This document shows positions 1 through 11,381 of a stretch of DNA of 64,000 nt, piece by piece (position 1 is the stretch's first letter; every line of letters starts with the position of its first letter). The translations under genes were made by a program, and so were the position numbers. A model generated the notes under the pieces. That model was not told the origin of the DNA and made no database searches. It saw only the letters and a list, made by a program, of their open reading frames with translations. The DNA is from Citrus sinensis (lineage: Eukaryota > Streptophyta > Magnoliopsida > Sapindales > Rutaceae): the NCBI RefSeq assembly GCF_022201045.2, contig NC_068556.1, forward strand, positions 3,140,001 to 3,204,000, given 5' to 3'.

Positions 1-850
1 AACTCTTATTTCATAGTTATTGTCTTTTTCCATAATAACTATAACTCTACAGCAACTCAATATCGAACAACGCCTAACTAGTACAACGACGCAGCATTGT
101 TGCTGCTCCCCCTGCGATTCACAAAGACTTTTGCTGCCGCTACCAGTACCATCCAAATGCCCAACCTTTTAAAGATTTAGTAATGAATGCTATTATACCT
201 ATATTTTTACCAACCTCGAGCCCATAATCCAAATCTATAACATATTCTAATCTAAAGAGGAATGAATAGTATAAGTCGTAATCCTCGTCAACTTGAATTT
301 AGCGAGATAATAGATAAGTTTTCCTAATTCAATTATACTCTTGATTATCTCTCTTATATAAAGAGGTCACCACCCAAAAATACAGATATCAAAGTTATAC
401 ATTTGATATCTTGTCACTCTCGATATTTGACTTCATCATTAGAGTATTTATGCCGATAATACCCCCGACCACCATTGATGGGTCTATTGTTTTTCAGGAT
501 TTCGACTATCGAAGTTTTTATTCTAAAGATACCAAGCTCTCTCATGTCCTATTCCCCAAGTAAACGAATTTTTTCTCAACTCCTATTGCCGATGCAAATT
601 TTGGTACCAATTAGAGAAGCGACCTAAAAATTTTCTGTGTCTGCTGATTTTACTAAGAATGGACAAAAAGCTAGTTCCGATAAGTTTTGCAGGGCGAAAG
701 GTAAATCTGAAAATTTTGTACTGGCTTTATTCTTAATGAGGATTAAAAATCCAGGTTGAAATTCTTCCCCATTGCAAACCTAAAAGTTTCCTGGTTTTTT
801 ATGCTTCAAAGATTTTAATTTTAATTTGATTTATTTTTCTAAGTTGAGCT
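1..850. other. Intergenic, possible LTR-like remnant
   Basis: No coding region can be supported here. Around 345-480 a TATA-like stretch is followed by a short C-rich segment (near 462-473), an arrangement that recalls the U3-R part of a plant LTR. I could not find ends or target duplications, so this is only a hint. Confidence 0.2.
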
Positions 851-2124
851 CATGACAAATGATTCATAATGAGTCCGCTCTGGCTGATGTTTAGGTCTGC
901 ATTTCTTTTAAAACAATAATTGAGTTAAGATTGGGCTTCCATTTTTATTTTTGTGTTGATTTTTCTAATCATGTTGAGTTGGGGTTGACAATCTCTAACT
1001 CGTTTCTATCCTTGGACACGACAAGATTATTATGTATGTTCATAAATTTATATTTTAACATGAATAAATACGACCGATTTGACTCCCTCACACAATTAGG
1101 GAGGATTACTTTATTTAACTCATTAATCATGAAATCCAATTTGTTTAACCTCAGTCTAAATTTAATTTGAAAATTGAAATACAATACCACCTAAAAACAA
1201 ATTGAACAATAAAGTAACAAATCAAAACTCTTTTACATCAGCGATAACTACAAAACAGCCTCAACTACACTTCTAAAAGTTAAAAAGAAATAAAACTGTA
1301 AAAATAATTTTTTAAAAAATAGATTTGTGTCGCTAACTGGTTGATTTGACATGAATAAAAATGATTAATCATGTGTCACAAATAAAAAAGTGGGTTAAAG
1401 AGAATTCAAAACCTGAATACGCTAAAATTGTTATATGGTTAAAGCAAATACAATATGATTATTATTCATGTCAAATGTTTTCTACCTAAGTCATTGAAGG
1501 CATTTATATACAATCAGTTAATAGTTTTTTTTTTCATTTAAAAGTTAAGGGTGAACAAATAACATATGTGGCCGCACAATGTGAATGGTATCTCTCAATA
1601 ATATTCAAGTCTGAAAAAAAAAGTTTGAAATTTTATTATAAGTGGCTCTATTGACACCCCTATTACTTTTATAAAATTTTTATTTTTTATTTTTATTTAT
1701 TTATCCTTAATTAAGGCATAATCTCTTTCTTATCTAGAACAATTCACACCCTATTTAGATATATCTTCTATGTAATTGTAAAACTTGCATTTGAAAAAAT
1801 AAAAAATAAAAAAGCTAGCTAATCCTTAATTTTGCATATCCTTATTATAGCCATATTTTTTTTTCAATATTCCCATTTAAGAGAGTGGAAAGTGGAAACC
1901 ATTAAACTTTCGTATGTTTGGTGTATTTTCAAATTTTAAGAAACTAAATAAAGAAACAATATGAGGTTTTGTTTTTAAAGAAAACAAGCAATAAAAAAAA
2001 TGGTGGTAGATAAAAAAACCAAATACTTGGAGACAGTGTACAGAGTTTGAGATCTTAGAGATAGAGAGAAAAAAAAAGTTAGAGTGAGAAAGATAAAGAA
2101 ATATACTATTTGATTGAAAAATTA
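851..2124. repeat. Duplicated upstream block U1 (first part)
   Basis: This AT-rich non-coding block is repeated at about 18441-19686 with high similarity, including short indels. It is the first half of the sequence upstream of ankyrin gene A. The other half (4963-5200) lies beyond a 2.8-kb transposon that is missing from the second copy. Short open frames in it are not conserved between the two copies, so I do not call genes. Confidence 0.8.
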
Positions 2125-2571
2125 GGGTCCGCCTATATTGCAACAGTTGCAGTATACAACAACTTTTGTTTTTTATATTTGATTACACTACACTACTTTA
2201 TATTTTCTATAAAATTCAATAGGCACTAAAAGTTACAGACTTTTACATATAAGTTCATTTTTAGGATAAAATGGCATTTGAAAAGAATTTTAATTTATTA
2301 TTATTATTATATAAGATTATTGCTATTAAAATTTATTATTTTATTTATTTTAATTATTATTATTTATGTATATTACTGTCATTATTATTATTAAAATTTA
2401 TTACTTTTATTATTTTAATTGTTATTATACCGTAATTAATTCATTATTATTAATATTTATCTTGTTATGATTAAAATTATTGTTATTTTTAAAATATATT
2501 AACTTTATTATTTTAATTATTATTATTTATTGTTGTCATTATTTTTATTAATAATATTATTAAAATACTAA

Positions 2572-3776
2572 CTAGGCAACCCAAGAGGGAGGTGAATTGA
2601 GATTTTAAAAATTATGCAATACAATTCGCATAACAAATCAATGTAACGCCTTAATGGAATAGAGAACAATAAATTCAATCATGCACAATATTAAAAGAGT
2701 AAGGGAAGAGAAAACAAACATAAGAATGTTTACGTGGTTCGGCAATCCCCTCCTACGTCCACACCTCCAAGCTCACCCGCTTGAGGATTTCACTATCCAA
2801 GTCTCCTAAGGCTTTAAGTTTTTACAATTGACTTTCAAGATGTCAATGAACCTTTACAATCAAGAGATTATCTCCCCAATCTCTTCACCCCAAGTGTTTC
2901 TCACACTTGTACACTCACAATTTGATGAGAAATAAAAATTACAACAATAAAACTCTCTTTAAGAGTGGATATACAAATGATAGTTCAATGAAGATTTAAT
3001 CTATGATGATTTTCAAATTTGAAGCTCAATATAAGTTGTGTGCACTTGTTTATGCTTGCAAAGATTACCAAAAATGAATTGGATTTGAGTTTATCTAGTT
3101 TGAACTCAAAAACTAGTCGTTATGCACATTTTGGTGATAACCGGTTTACCGTTTATGAAATCCGGTTAGCTACTTTTATGTTACTGTTACAATAAAAATT
3201 TGAATTTCAGAATATCTGGCATGCCGCTTTTTATATCCGATTATCCGCTTTTGAAATCCGGTTAGTTGCTTTCGAAATCCAGATAGCCGCTTTCATTCCA
3301 GAAGCTTACTGCCCAAAATCTGGCTACCCGTTTGTCACATCCGGTTAACCGCTTGCTACAGTAACCGGTACAGTGCACTATTTTTCAAAATTACAGTTTG
3401 ATCCTAAAATTTTATAAAACTATATTATGACCCAAAATATTATATTATTTTGTAAATAGGTCCAATTTCAGAATCTCTAAACAATGCTTGCTATTCCTAA
3501 AACTTTATGAAATTATGATATAGCCAAAAATGCTATAAAAATTTTTCAACAAGTCCTCCAAAATTTCAAGTAATACTTGTTGATTTCAAAGTTTTCAAAA
3601 CTCTTTCAATTAAATCATAAACTTGAAAAACAACTAATTTCATAAATCATTTTTCCATTAAATATAAAACCTTTATAATGTAAAAATGATGATTTATTTA
3701 AAATGTATAAAAAATAATTTGAGCTTAAAAGATTAATCATTCTTAATCTTGTTTGTTATCATCAAAATCAACATTA
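2572..3776 (-). repeat. LTR-like segment nested in the Mutator-like element
   Basis: This segment differs in composition from the surrounding AT-rich DNA. Read on the minus strand it begins with TGTTGATTTTGATGATAAC and finishes with a pyrimidine-rich stretch (about 2580-2600). That resembles the two ends of plant copia-type LTRs. It contains several CCGGTT motifs (3140-3370). No internal domain, primer-binding site or clear target duplication was found, so a solo LTR is the likeliest reading but the exact ends are uncertain. Confidence 0.4.
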
Positions 3777-3841
3777 TGGAAACATATATATTAACAATTA
3801 TTATTAAAACTTATTAATAATTTTTATTATTTTTATTATTA

Positions 3842-3845
<4 letters not shown>

Positions 3846-3876
<31 letters not shown>

Positions 3877-3993
3877 TCAGTTAATTTTGTTGTTGTTGTT
3901 ATTATTATTATTGTTAAATTTTATTAATTTTTTAATTAACATTATTGTCATAATTATTATTTTTAGTTATTATTATTATTATTATTATTATTG
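3846..3993. repeat. (ATT)n/(GTT)n microsatellites
   Basis: Uninterrupted ATT and GTT trinucleotide tracts at 3846-3875, 3890-3912 and 3969-3992 inside the Mutator-like element. Related looser tracts lie at 2295-2560. Confidence 0.8.
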
Positions 3994-4962
3994 TTTTAGT
4001 TATAATATATACAAATAATATTAGGGACACAATTAATAAAGGGTATTTTAATAACTTATAATAGTCTATTTCAATTATAAAATAAAGTAAACACATCAAT
4101 GGGAATGTTGTTCATTCCGATTCCGATTCCTACAACTCAAGTAAATAACTTATTCTGATTCAAATTTTTTATTACGATTCTAGCTCATTTCGATTCTTAT
4201 TTAATAAATGCACAATTAGAATGTGTTTGGAACATAATATTGTATATTGTTATAATATTGTTCACATTAATATATTGCTTACCTATGTTTGGAAGTTCTG
4301 AAAGATAGATTGTGGTCAATTATATAATTCACTACAATGTGCTAACTTTTGCCTTAATTGAAACATTAAATATATTTAAATTATATTTTTATTTTTACTA
4401 TAATAATTATAATATTAAAAATAAATTATTTTATAATATGATTTTATTATATCATATTATATTAATAATTAATATAAAAATAATAATTAAATATAATTAA
4501 TAATAAATTTAAATAATGAGAGTAGATCCAGAAATGATAGTAATAATTAAATAGTTATGAAATATTTGTGAATTTGTGAAATAAATAAACTTATTTATCT
4601 TTCTGAAGTTAGGACGCAAACATAAGCTTTATTTTATATATAAGGGGTTGTGGCTCTTATAAACAAGTATTGAATCATGCATTATAATTGCTTAATATCA
4701 ATAATAAAAGTCCTCTTAAAATTTCCTTCTTTCTTATTCATATCGTTTAACAACTAAGTCAATAAATAAAATAATAATAATTATATTTTTTCCTAACATT
4801 TCAGAAAACAAGAGGATTGCAATGAAAATAACCTAAATAAATACATCCCTGCCGTTGGAGTTGTTTTTGTCATTCTTACCTTGGATCTAATGGTTAAATT
4901 ACAAAATGACAAAAATAGTGGTATGTTGCAACTGTTGCAACATAGGCGGCCCCGAAAAATTA

Positions 4963-5308
4963 ATGTGCATTTTCGAAAATACTCTTAAAAGTGATTTTTT
5001 TAAAGGATTTTTTGGGGGTGCTAATTGCAATGCTCTTTTTATTATTCCGGTTCACTGTTGACCATATGTATAGATATATGTAGGACCAGAAGATTCATAA
5101 AATTGATATGTAAAATATTACTTTCCGAGGAAATTAAGATGACCCCTAAATTAATACGTGTGCAATCATGGAGAAATTTCATGGTGCCTACACTTTGTGG
5201 AAAAACAAAGCCTCCTGTCTCGCTATATCTTCTCTCACATCAATCTTTATATACATCTCTCCATAGCAGCCTCTCCAATTACTATTGCCTTTAGCCATTA
5301 ATCTAAAC
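4963..5308. other. Upstream region of ankyrin gene A
   Basis: This directly precedes the gene A start. Positions 4963-5190 are paralogous to 19687-20313 (there interrupted by a TRIM element). A TATA-like element (TATATCTTCTC) near 5225 and a pyrimidine-rich leader precede the ATG, but no promoter can be assigned with certainty. Confidence 0.4.
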
Positions 5309-7991
5309 ATGGAAATCGAAGCCATTAATCCATACATGGAAAGACACCTCTTTGAAACCATTCTTAGAGGAGACACACAAGCATTTCTTAGTCTCATTCA
5401 GCAAGATGAAGCTAAAATCAAGCAAACTGTTCCAGGATCTTTGAACACAATCCTTCACTTAACAGCTCGTTTTGGGCACGAAGAGTTGGCCTCAGAGATT
5501 TTGAAGCTGTGTCCGGAAATGGTGGCGGCGGAGAATGAAAAAATGGAGACTCCATTGCATGAGGCATGTAGAGAAGGGAGGCTAAACTTTGTGAAGCTGT
5601 TTGTGGGGATTGATCCTTCGGTTATTTATAAGTTGAATAGAGACAACGAGAGTGTGCTTTATGTGGCCTGTGAGAGAGGGAGGCTTGATGTTGCGAAGCA
5701 GTTGTTGAATTATTCATCGCTTTTGATATTGGAGGTCGATGGATTGACTACTTCTCTTCATGTTTCAGCTATGGCTGGCCATTTAGGTAACTTTAATATT
5801 CGCTATCTGCTAAAGCTTGGTAAAATGGTAATGGTAGCTTCTGCAAATTTTGAGAATTTGTGCTATTTATATTTGGCAGTTCCGCACACCAAAGTTGACC
5901 GGTTAATTACTAGTCACTGAATAATGACAAGATAATAGTTGTGGGTGTCACTGTATTATTATAATTAAGTCACAAAATCTTAATAATGAGTTAGCTGCTA
6001 ATTATATAAGTTACAAATACTACTTCACCGTAGGAAAATAGTTGAGCCTAAATTGAAGAGGACTATGACATAGGTAAAGGACTCTTTCGTTTGATTTGGT
6101 GATTAGCAGTCAATTTAAGCATCACCGACAGTTTTGCTGCCTGCTCTTTTAATTTAATAGAATATATTAGCGGCTTTTATAAACGTAGTTGACAACCCTA
6201 ATAAGTACTGTAACATTTGGGGATCCAACAAATTTATTTTTAGAACCTGTCAAACCAATTAATTAAATTAATTAGTAGTTAAAATAAATAATCATATACA
6301 TAACATATAGAAAGTGGTGTCATCAGTCCATCACTACTACGTCAACACATTACCAGTCACTAATGCCTAGTTGCAATTCAAAATCATAATAATTAATTTT
6401 ATTCATGGTTTATATATATGGTGAAATGTATTTGGATGGTGGAGTGCTGATGCGATGGTGATGACTCCATCCAACGAAATGATTTAGAAGTTTCTGAACT
6501 TTCTTGGTTCAAGTGGCCATGACTGAGTTGTAGGATGCATGTTGCAGATATTGTGAAGGAACTTCTAGAGGCGCGTCAGGAATTCGCATGGAAAAAGGAC
6601 TTGAATGGGCACACGCCTTTGCACCTGTCCTGCAGCAAAGGCCATCTAGAAATAACCCGAGAGCTGCTAAAGCTGGACCCTGACCTCTCTTCTTTGCCAG
6701 ACAACGAAGGTCGAACACCACTCCACTGGGCTGCGATTAAAGGCCGAATCAACATTATTGATGAGATACTTTCACTGAACCTCCAGTCAGCTGAGATGAG
6801 AACCATACATGGCGAGACAGTTCTCCATCTTACTGTGAAAAATAATCAGTATGAAGCCGTTAAGTACTTGATGGAGACTCTGAACATCACAAAACTGGCC
6901 AACATGCCAGATAATGATGGCAACACAATATTGCATCTTGCAACTGCTGGAAAGCTTACTACGGTAAGTTCTTTACGTGTTGATTCTCTTCATTAGTTCT
7001 CTTAGGCATTTTTACCCATTGCTGATTTGGGCTAGCCATATTTCGTTGAAGATTAAACTAATTTTCCCTTCCTTTGAGACAGATGGTCATCTACTTACTG
7101 AAGCTTGGCGTGGATGTAAATGCAATAAACAGAAAGGGTTACACTGCTCTTGACGTAGTGGAGTCTGATGCAAGTAATTCAGGTGCTCTTCAAATTGTAC
7201 CTGCATTAGAAGAAGCAGGGGCTAGGAGATGTGACCAGTTGCCCCCAATGTCGCCACACGATATTCAACCCATAGGCGACACTAGCCCAATCAGCGCACA
7301 ATCTTCAATACCAAGAAGGGCTCCCCGAGAATCTCCATCTCGACATCACCGCCGTCGCAACCGTCGTCGCCGAGAAAAGCAGATTGAGCTCCAAACCGAG
7401 GGTTTAAGAAATGCGCGCAAGACCATTATAATTGTAGCGGTTTTGATTGCTACGGTTACGTTTGCTGCTGGCATAAACCCACCTGGGGGCTTTAACCAAG
7501 TTAGTGGGAAAAGCCTTGTGGGTAAGCAAACTTCCTTTAAAGTCTTCATGGTTTGCAACATTGTGGCATTGTTCCTGTCACTAGGCATAGTCATCTTCCT
7601 AGTCAGCATTATCCCTTTTCAGCGAAAATCAATGATGCAACTATTGGTGGTGACACATAGAGTGATGTGGCTGTCCGTGTCATTTTTGGCGGCAGCCTAT
7701 ATTGCCGCCATATGGACTATTTTGCCACGTGGGAGAGGGATGGTTTGGGTATCTGCGGCAGTGGTGTCTCTTGGGGGAGGGTTCACATTGGCCATTTTCA
7801 CAGGCCTGGGGGTATTGTTAGCAAGGCATTGGCTTAGAAAATGGGAATGGAGGAAAATGAAAGAGAAAAATAGAAGCCCTAACAGTAGCATTAGCAGGGT
7901 TGAAGAGCTGCGGATGATGAAGAAAACCAGTCACGAATCTAGTAATTCGGATCTTGATAGCTCTGATCAAGGAGGTTACCATTTGTATTAG
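5309..7991 (+). CDS. Ankyrin-repeat protein with PGG membrane domain, copy A
   Basis: Three exons, 5309-5786, 6548-6963 and 7083-7991, give 600 codons with consistent phases. The exon 2 acceptor is the TTGCAG ending at 6547; the TAG ending at 6533 would break the frame. Residues about 10-370 hold ankyrin repeats, with TPLHEA, TPLHLS, TPLHWA and TILHLA signatures. A basic stretch (about 386-397) precedes a PGG domain whose NPPGG motif is near residues 430-434 and which has about four hydrophobic helices to about residue 560. Proteins of this build (ITN1, ACD6 and BDA1 relatives) are membrane proteins acting in stress and immune signalling; that role is inferred from the family. An upstream in-frame ATG at 5285 is possible, but the start at 5309 matches the family better. 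Intact, and the oldest-looking member of the local cluster. Confidence 0.9.
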
Positions 7992-8907
7992 ATTTTACAG
8001 ATTTACATAGCTTTCTGAAATATTTGTATCATTGATGTTATTAATTAGAATATTGGGTAGTCTAATGGACTTTTCATTTCGTTGACGGTCGTTTGTGGAA
8101 ATTTTTTTAATCTCCCCATAAAGTTTTAAAGCCGTTTGCTGGGGTGAAACAGAGTGCTCTGCTTCTTGAAGGGTGGGTCTCCGGAGGCTGTTCAATAGTT
8201 AAAAAGTTGTAATAACTTTTTACGAGATTTTGAATCTGACGGCTTTGATTCTCCTTTCGCTCAACAGTGAAGTATAAGAAAATTTGAGTCGGCTGTGCTT
8301 AATGCTTATTGTTGGGCTTCGACATATTTGGGAACTGGGGCTTGTCGTCTTATTCTCACTTAGTTATACAGAAGTCACAAGAGTAGAGATTAAATGGGGA
8401 ATGATGGATTTTGCTCTAGAAATAAGAAAACATAGGGGAATCACTCTTTGTAAGTGGTAAATTATTTTTTTTAGGTGAACATTTTTTTATTATTTTGGAG
8501 GCTTAACAGCTCCTTTTGGGCTTAAACATTGATGTTGTGTTAATATAATATTCAATAAGAAAAAGAATAAATTGCAGATAATTAAGCATATGTAAGAAAT
8601 TTCTTAAGGAACTTTAAAAAATTGCATGAAAAAATATATTCTTACAGGATGCTTCTAAATATTATAGCAAAGCAAATTGCGTTCAAGGACTCTGATAATT
8701 TGGCAAGGAGCTTTTAAATGCACACACTGATGGACAAATATAATATTGCTATTTGCATGCCCTTTAGGCCTCCGGTTTAGTTTTGGAACAACTTCTATTT
8801 GTCAACTCTTTTGTCTCTCAAATGGTTATTAACCCCAAAAGAAAGAGAAAAAATTGTTGTTGTTCTCGTCTCAATTGTGAACAGTGACTCCAATGGTCAA
8901 GAGATAT
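7992..8907. other. 3' flank of gene A and spacer
   Basis: 3' untranslated region and intergenic DNA. The stretch from about 8862 resembles the sequence upstream of gene C at 20322. I see no gene here. Confidence 0.5.
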
Positions 8908-8916
8908 TAAAATTAT

Positions 8917-9066
8917 GGTTATGGCTGTGTTGGAGTAAATTTACGGTAGAGTATGAATCTCAACCACACACATAAAATAATAAATAATAAATAATTCATT
9001 ATAACCTTAATCGTGTAGTTACGAAGAAGTGTTATACCTTAGAGCAACTCCAATGTAGCCAAACCC
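8917..9066. mobile_element. 150-bp Mutator-type MITE
   Basis: The ends are imperfect inverted repeats: GGTTATGGCTGTGTTGGAGT at 8917, against GGGTTTGGCTACATTGGAGT as the complement of 9047-9066. Perfect 9-bp duplications, TAAAATTAT, flank it at 8908-8916 and 9067-9075. The paralogous region before gene C (about 20394-20402) lacks the insertion. It has no coding capacity. Confidence 0.85.
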
Positions 9067-10215
9067 TAAAATTATTTATTTTTTGGAGAAATTTAAAAAG
9101 ACCCTACTGCTAGTGCCTATGCAATCACAGAGAAATTTCGTAATCTGTTGGAAATTAAAACAAAGCCTTGCTGTCTCTTTATCATTAAATATTTAAATTC
9201 CCCTCTTATCAAGCCAATTCCTCGTAGCTTGCTAGCTGCAACTTCAGTTATTGACAAATGGACGAACGCCTGTTTGAGACCATACTCAAAGGGGACGTAC
9301 CAAATTTTCTGAATCTGGTTCATGAAGATGAAGCAATAATCAAGCAAACTGTTCCAGGATCTTCGAACACAATCCTACACTTAGCATCTCGTTATGAGCA
9401 CGAAGAGTTGGCGTTGGAGATTTTGAAGCTGTGTCCGGAGATGTTGGCGGCACCCAATGACAAATTTGAGACTCCAGTGCATGAAGCATGAAGAGAAGGG
9501 AGGCTACACATTGTGCGGTTCTTTCTGGAGACTGATTCTTGGGTGGTCCATATGATGAATAGAAACAAGGAGAGTGCGCTTTATGTGGCGTATGAGAGAG
9601 GGAGGCATGATGTTGTCAAGCAGCTGCTCAACTATCCATCGGTGTCGCTGCTCGAGATGGATGATGGATTGACCACTTCTCTTCATGTTGCAGCTTCAGC
9701 AGGGCATTTAGGTACTTTTGCTAACTTGGTGGTGGGTACTTGTTAGGTTTAATAATTTGTATTTTAATACCAAATTTTGACCAATAATAAATCTAAGGGT
9801 GGGCCTATATATCTTCCCACGCATTACACTCCTTCACTTTGCCCCCAATTCTTTCTTCAAAATAATAAAGAATCCTAAGGGAGGCATAATGACGATAGAA
9901 ACAAGGGTAAAATCGTATAATGTTATAGTGTTAATTGAAAAATGATGCTGATTTCGGTTTAAATATTAATACTCTTTTTTCTTTGGATATATTTGAAGAG
10001 TATATAGTTTTAATTCAACACTGTTGATATAAGACCTCTTCAATTCATATAAAATTATTTGTTTTTCATTACACATAATATTTCATATATTGGGTCTAGG
10101 AATGAAAATTTGGGTGGTCAATAATGAAAAGACTTAAAAAATGGAGATTTTTGAGGGAGGGGAAGCCACGTACTAAACAACATTATATTTAGGCAAACTC
10201 TATCTTACATGCATG

Positions 10216-10290
10216 TAAGATACATGCCTCTCACATAAATAGTGTATATGTGGGACCCACACACTATTCATGTGAGAGGCATGTATCTTA
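10216..10290. repeat. Perfect-arm hairpin, MITE-like
   Basis: Inverted arms 10216-10245 and 10261-10290 match at 29 of 30 positions around a 15-base spacer. A second small palindrome (CTTACATGCATGTAAG) lies just before. The corresponding place in copy C intron 1 (near 21645) lacks the whole insert, so this is a small foldback or MITE insertion. Its exact ends and target duplication are ambiguous. Confidence 0.65.
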
Positions 10291-10504
10291 TATTTATACC
10301 GCAATCATTTACCATTTAAGAAGACGTTGTCCGCAACAATTTTGAGAAAATATGCTTACTATCAAGATGCGTGAAAAGTATTCTATACAAGCATCTATAA
10401 ACTTCTTTCTCAAGTATGTTACATGATTGTGATCTAAAACGTGAAACAATCCTTCAATCAAACACCATGTAAAGCTAAATTAAGCATAAATTAAACACGA
10501 CTAC

Positions 10505-11010
10505 TGTTGAAAAGTCATGCACGTGACATTGAAATTCAAAATGAATGCAAAATTTCAAATGGCTACCAAACATTTGAAGAAAAAATGGAAAGTTGGCAAA
10601 TTTGTCAAATTTGCCAAATGGACACCATTGACTATTGGCTTAGGTTATGTGGAATAGTAAAGGGGTTAGTGTAATAGTACAATTATTTTCCCTATAAATA
10701 GATAACACTTCTTCCATTCTAAATCATCCCAAAATTGTTAAGCTTATAAGTTTCTAAGCTTTTGAGAGAAGTGAGAGAAGTGTGTCTGGAGAATTTATCT
10801 TTCCTGCAGAGTGTGAGAGTACTGGGTATATTTGGGTTTCTGGAAAGTGAGATTCGTTACTCAAATATTGTATTCTATTAATTGTTAAATAAACAATTAT
10901 TCTTTCTTACCTTCGTGGATGTAGGTTTAATTACCAACCACGTAAATTCTTGTGTCCTTTATTTTTCAGTAATTATTTGGTGCGCTTGATTCAGCATTCC
11001 GCGCACAACA
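10505..11010 (+). repeat. 5' LTR of copia element
   Basis: 506 bp, near-identical to 15574-16080. It carries a TATA box, CTATAAATAG, at about 10692-10701, giving a plausible U3/R boundary shortly downstream. Confidence 0.95.
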
Positions 11011-11012
11011 AG

Positions 11013-11024
11013 TGGTATCAGAGC
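11013..11024 (+). other. Primer-binding site (initiator tRNA-Met)
   Basis: TGGTATCAGAGC two bases after the 5' LTR matches the complement of the 3' end of plant initiator methionine tRNA, the usual primer for copia reverse transcription. Confidence 0.9.
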
Positions 11025-11381
11025 CGACAGTTCGTACTTGGGGGGATACAGTACTGTTCACATATACGGTACTGTTCACGTATACGGTACTATTCACGAA
11101 TACGGTGGAGACAGTCATTTGTACTTGGGAGACAGTCTATTGTAAGTAGTGTGTATTTTTGCATGTCTAGGAAAGTTCTGTCAAAAAAGGCGATAAGAGT
11201 CTAAGGATTCTGATTTTTAATTGGGATCGAGTTCCCGTCCAGTTTCCTGGGAACTTTCCTGGTGCATTTATTCACGCGAAATTAACATCATAAAGGCTGT
11301 TTTTCAAGTGGAAATAGTTCGTTGAGAAAAATAGTAGAATGTGAAACTTCCAGAATTGGGGAGAGATCTACTGAGACTATT

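Larger units (their letters stand above)
2125..4953. mobile_element. Non-autonomous Mutator-like element (2829 bp)
   Basis: The ends form imperfect terminal inverted repeats of about 33 bp: 2125-2157 against the complement of 4921-4953, roughly 29 of 33 matching, both containing TTGCAACAGTTGCA. It is flanked by a perfect 9-bp direct duplication, GAAAAATTA, at 2116-2124 and 4954-4962. The paralogous block at 19678-19686 holds one copy of that 9-mer and nothing else, so it is a true empty site. A 9-bp duplication is typical of Mutator-superfamily elements. No transposase frame is visible, so mobility would depend on a protein made elsewhere. The interior is very AT-rich, with ATT microsatellites and a nested LTR-like segment. 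Confidence 0.9.

Noticed and set aside
931..1190. Overlapping open frames on both strands in block U1
   Set aside because: They are not preserved in the paralogous block at about 18500-18790 and have no recognisable domain.
3846..3993. Regular tandem repeats considered as a CRISPR-like array
   Set aside because: They are simple trinucleotide microsatellites in a plant transposon, with no spacer-repeat structure.
6509..6806. Minus-strand frames opposite ankyrin exon 2
   Set aside because: Shadows of the coding strand; the + strand frame has ankyrin motifs and correct splice phases.
10950..11204. 84-codon frame across the 5' LTR end with repeated Ser-Arg-Ile-Arg-Tyr units
   Set aside because: It spans the LTR, primer-binding site and leader of the copia element; the repeat comes from the ACTGTTCAC-like direct repeats at 11053-11100, not from a gene.
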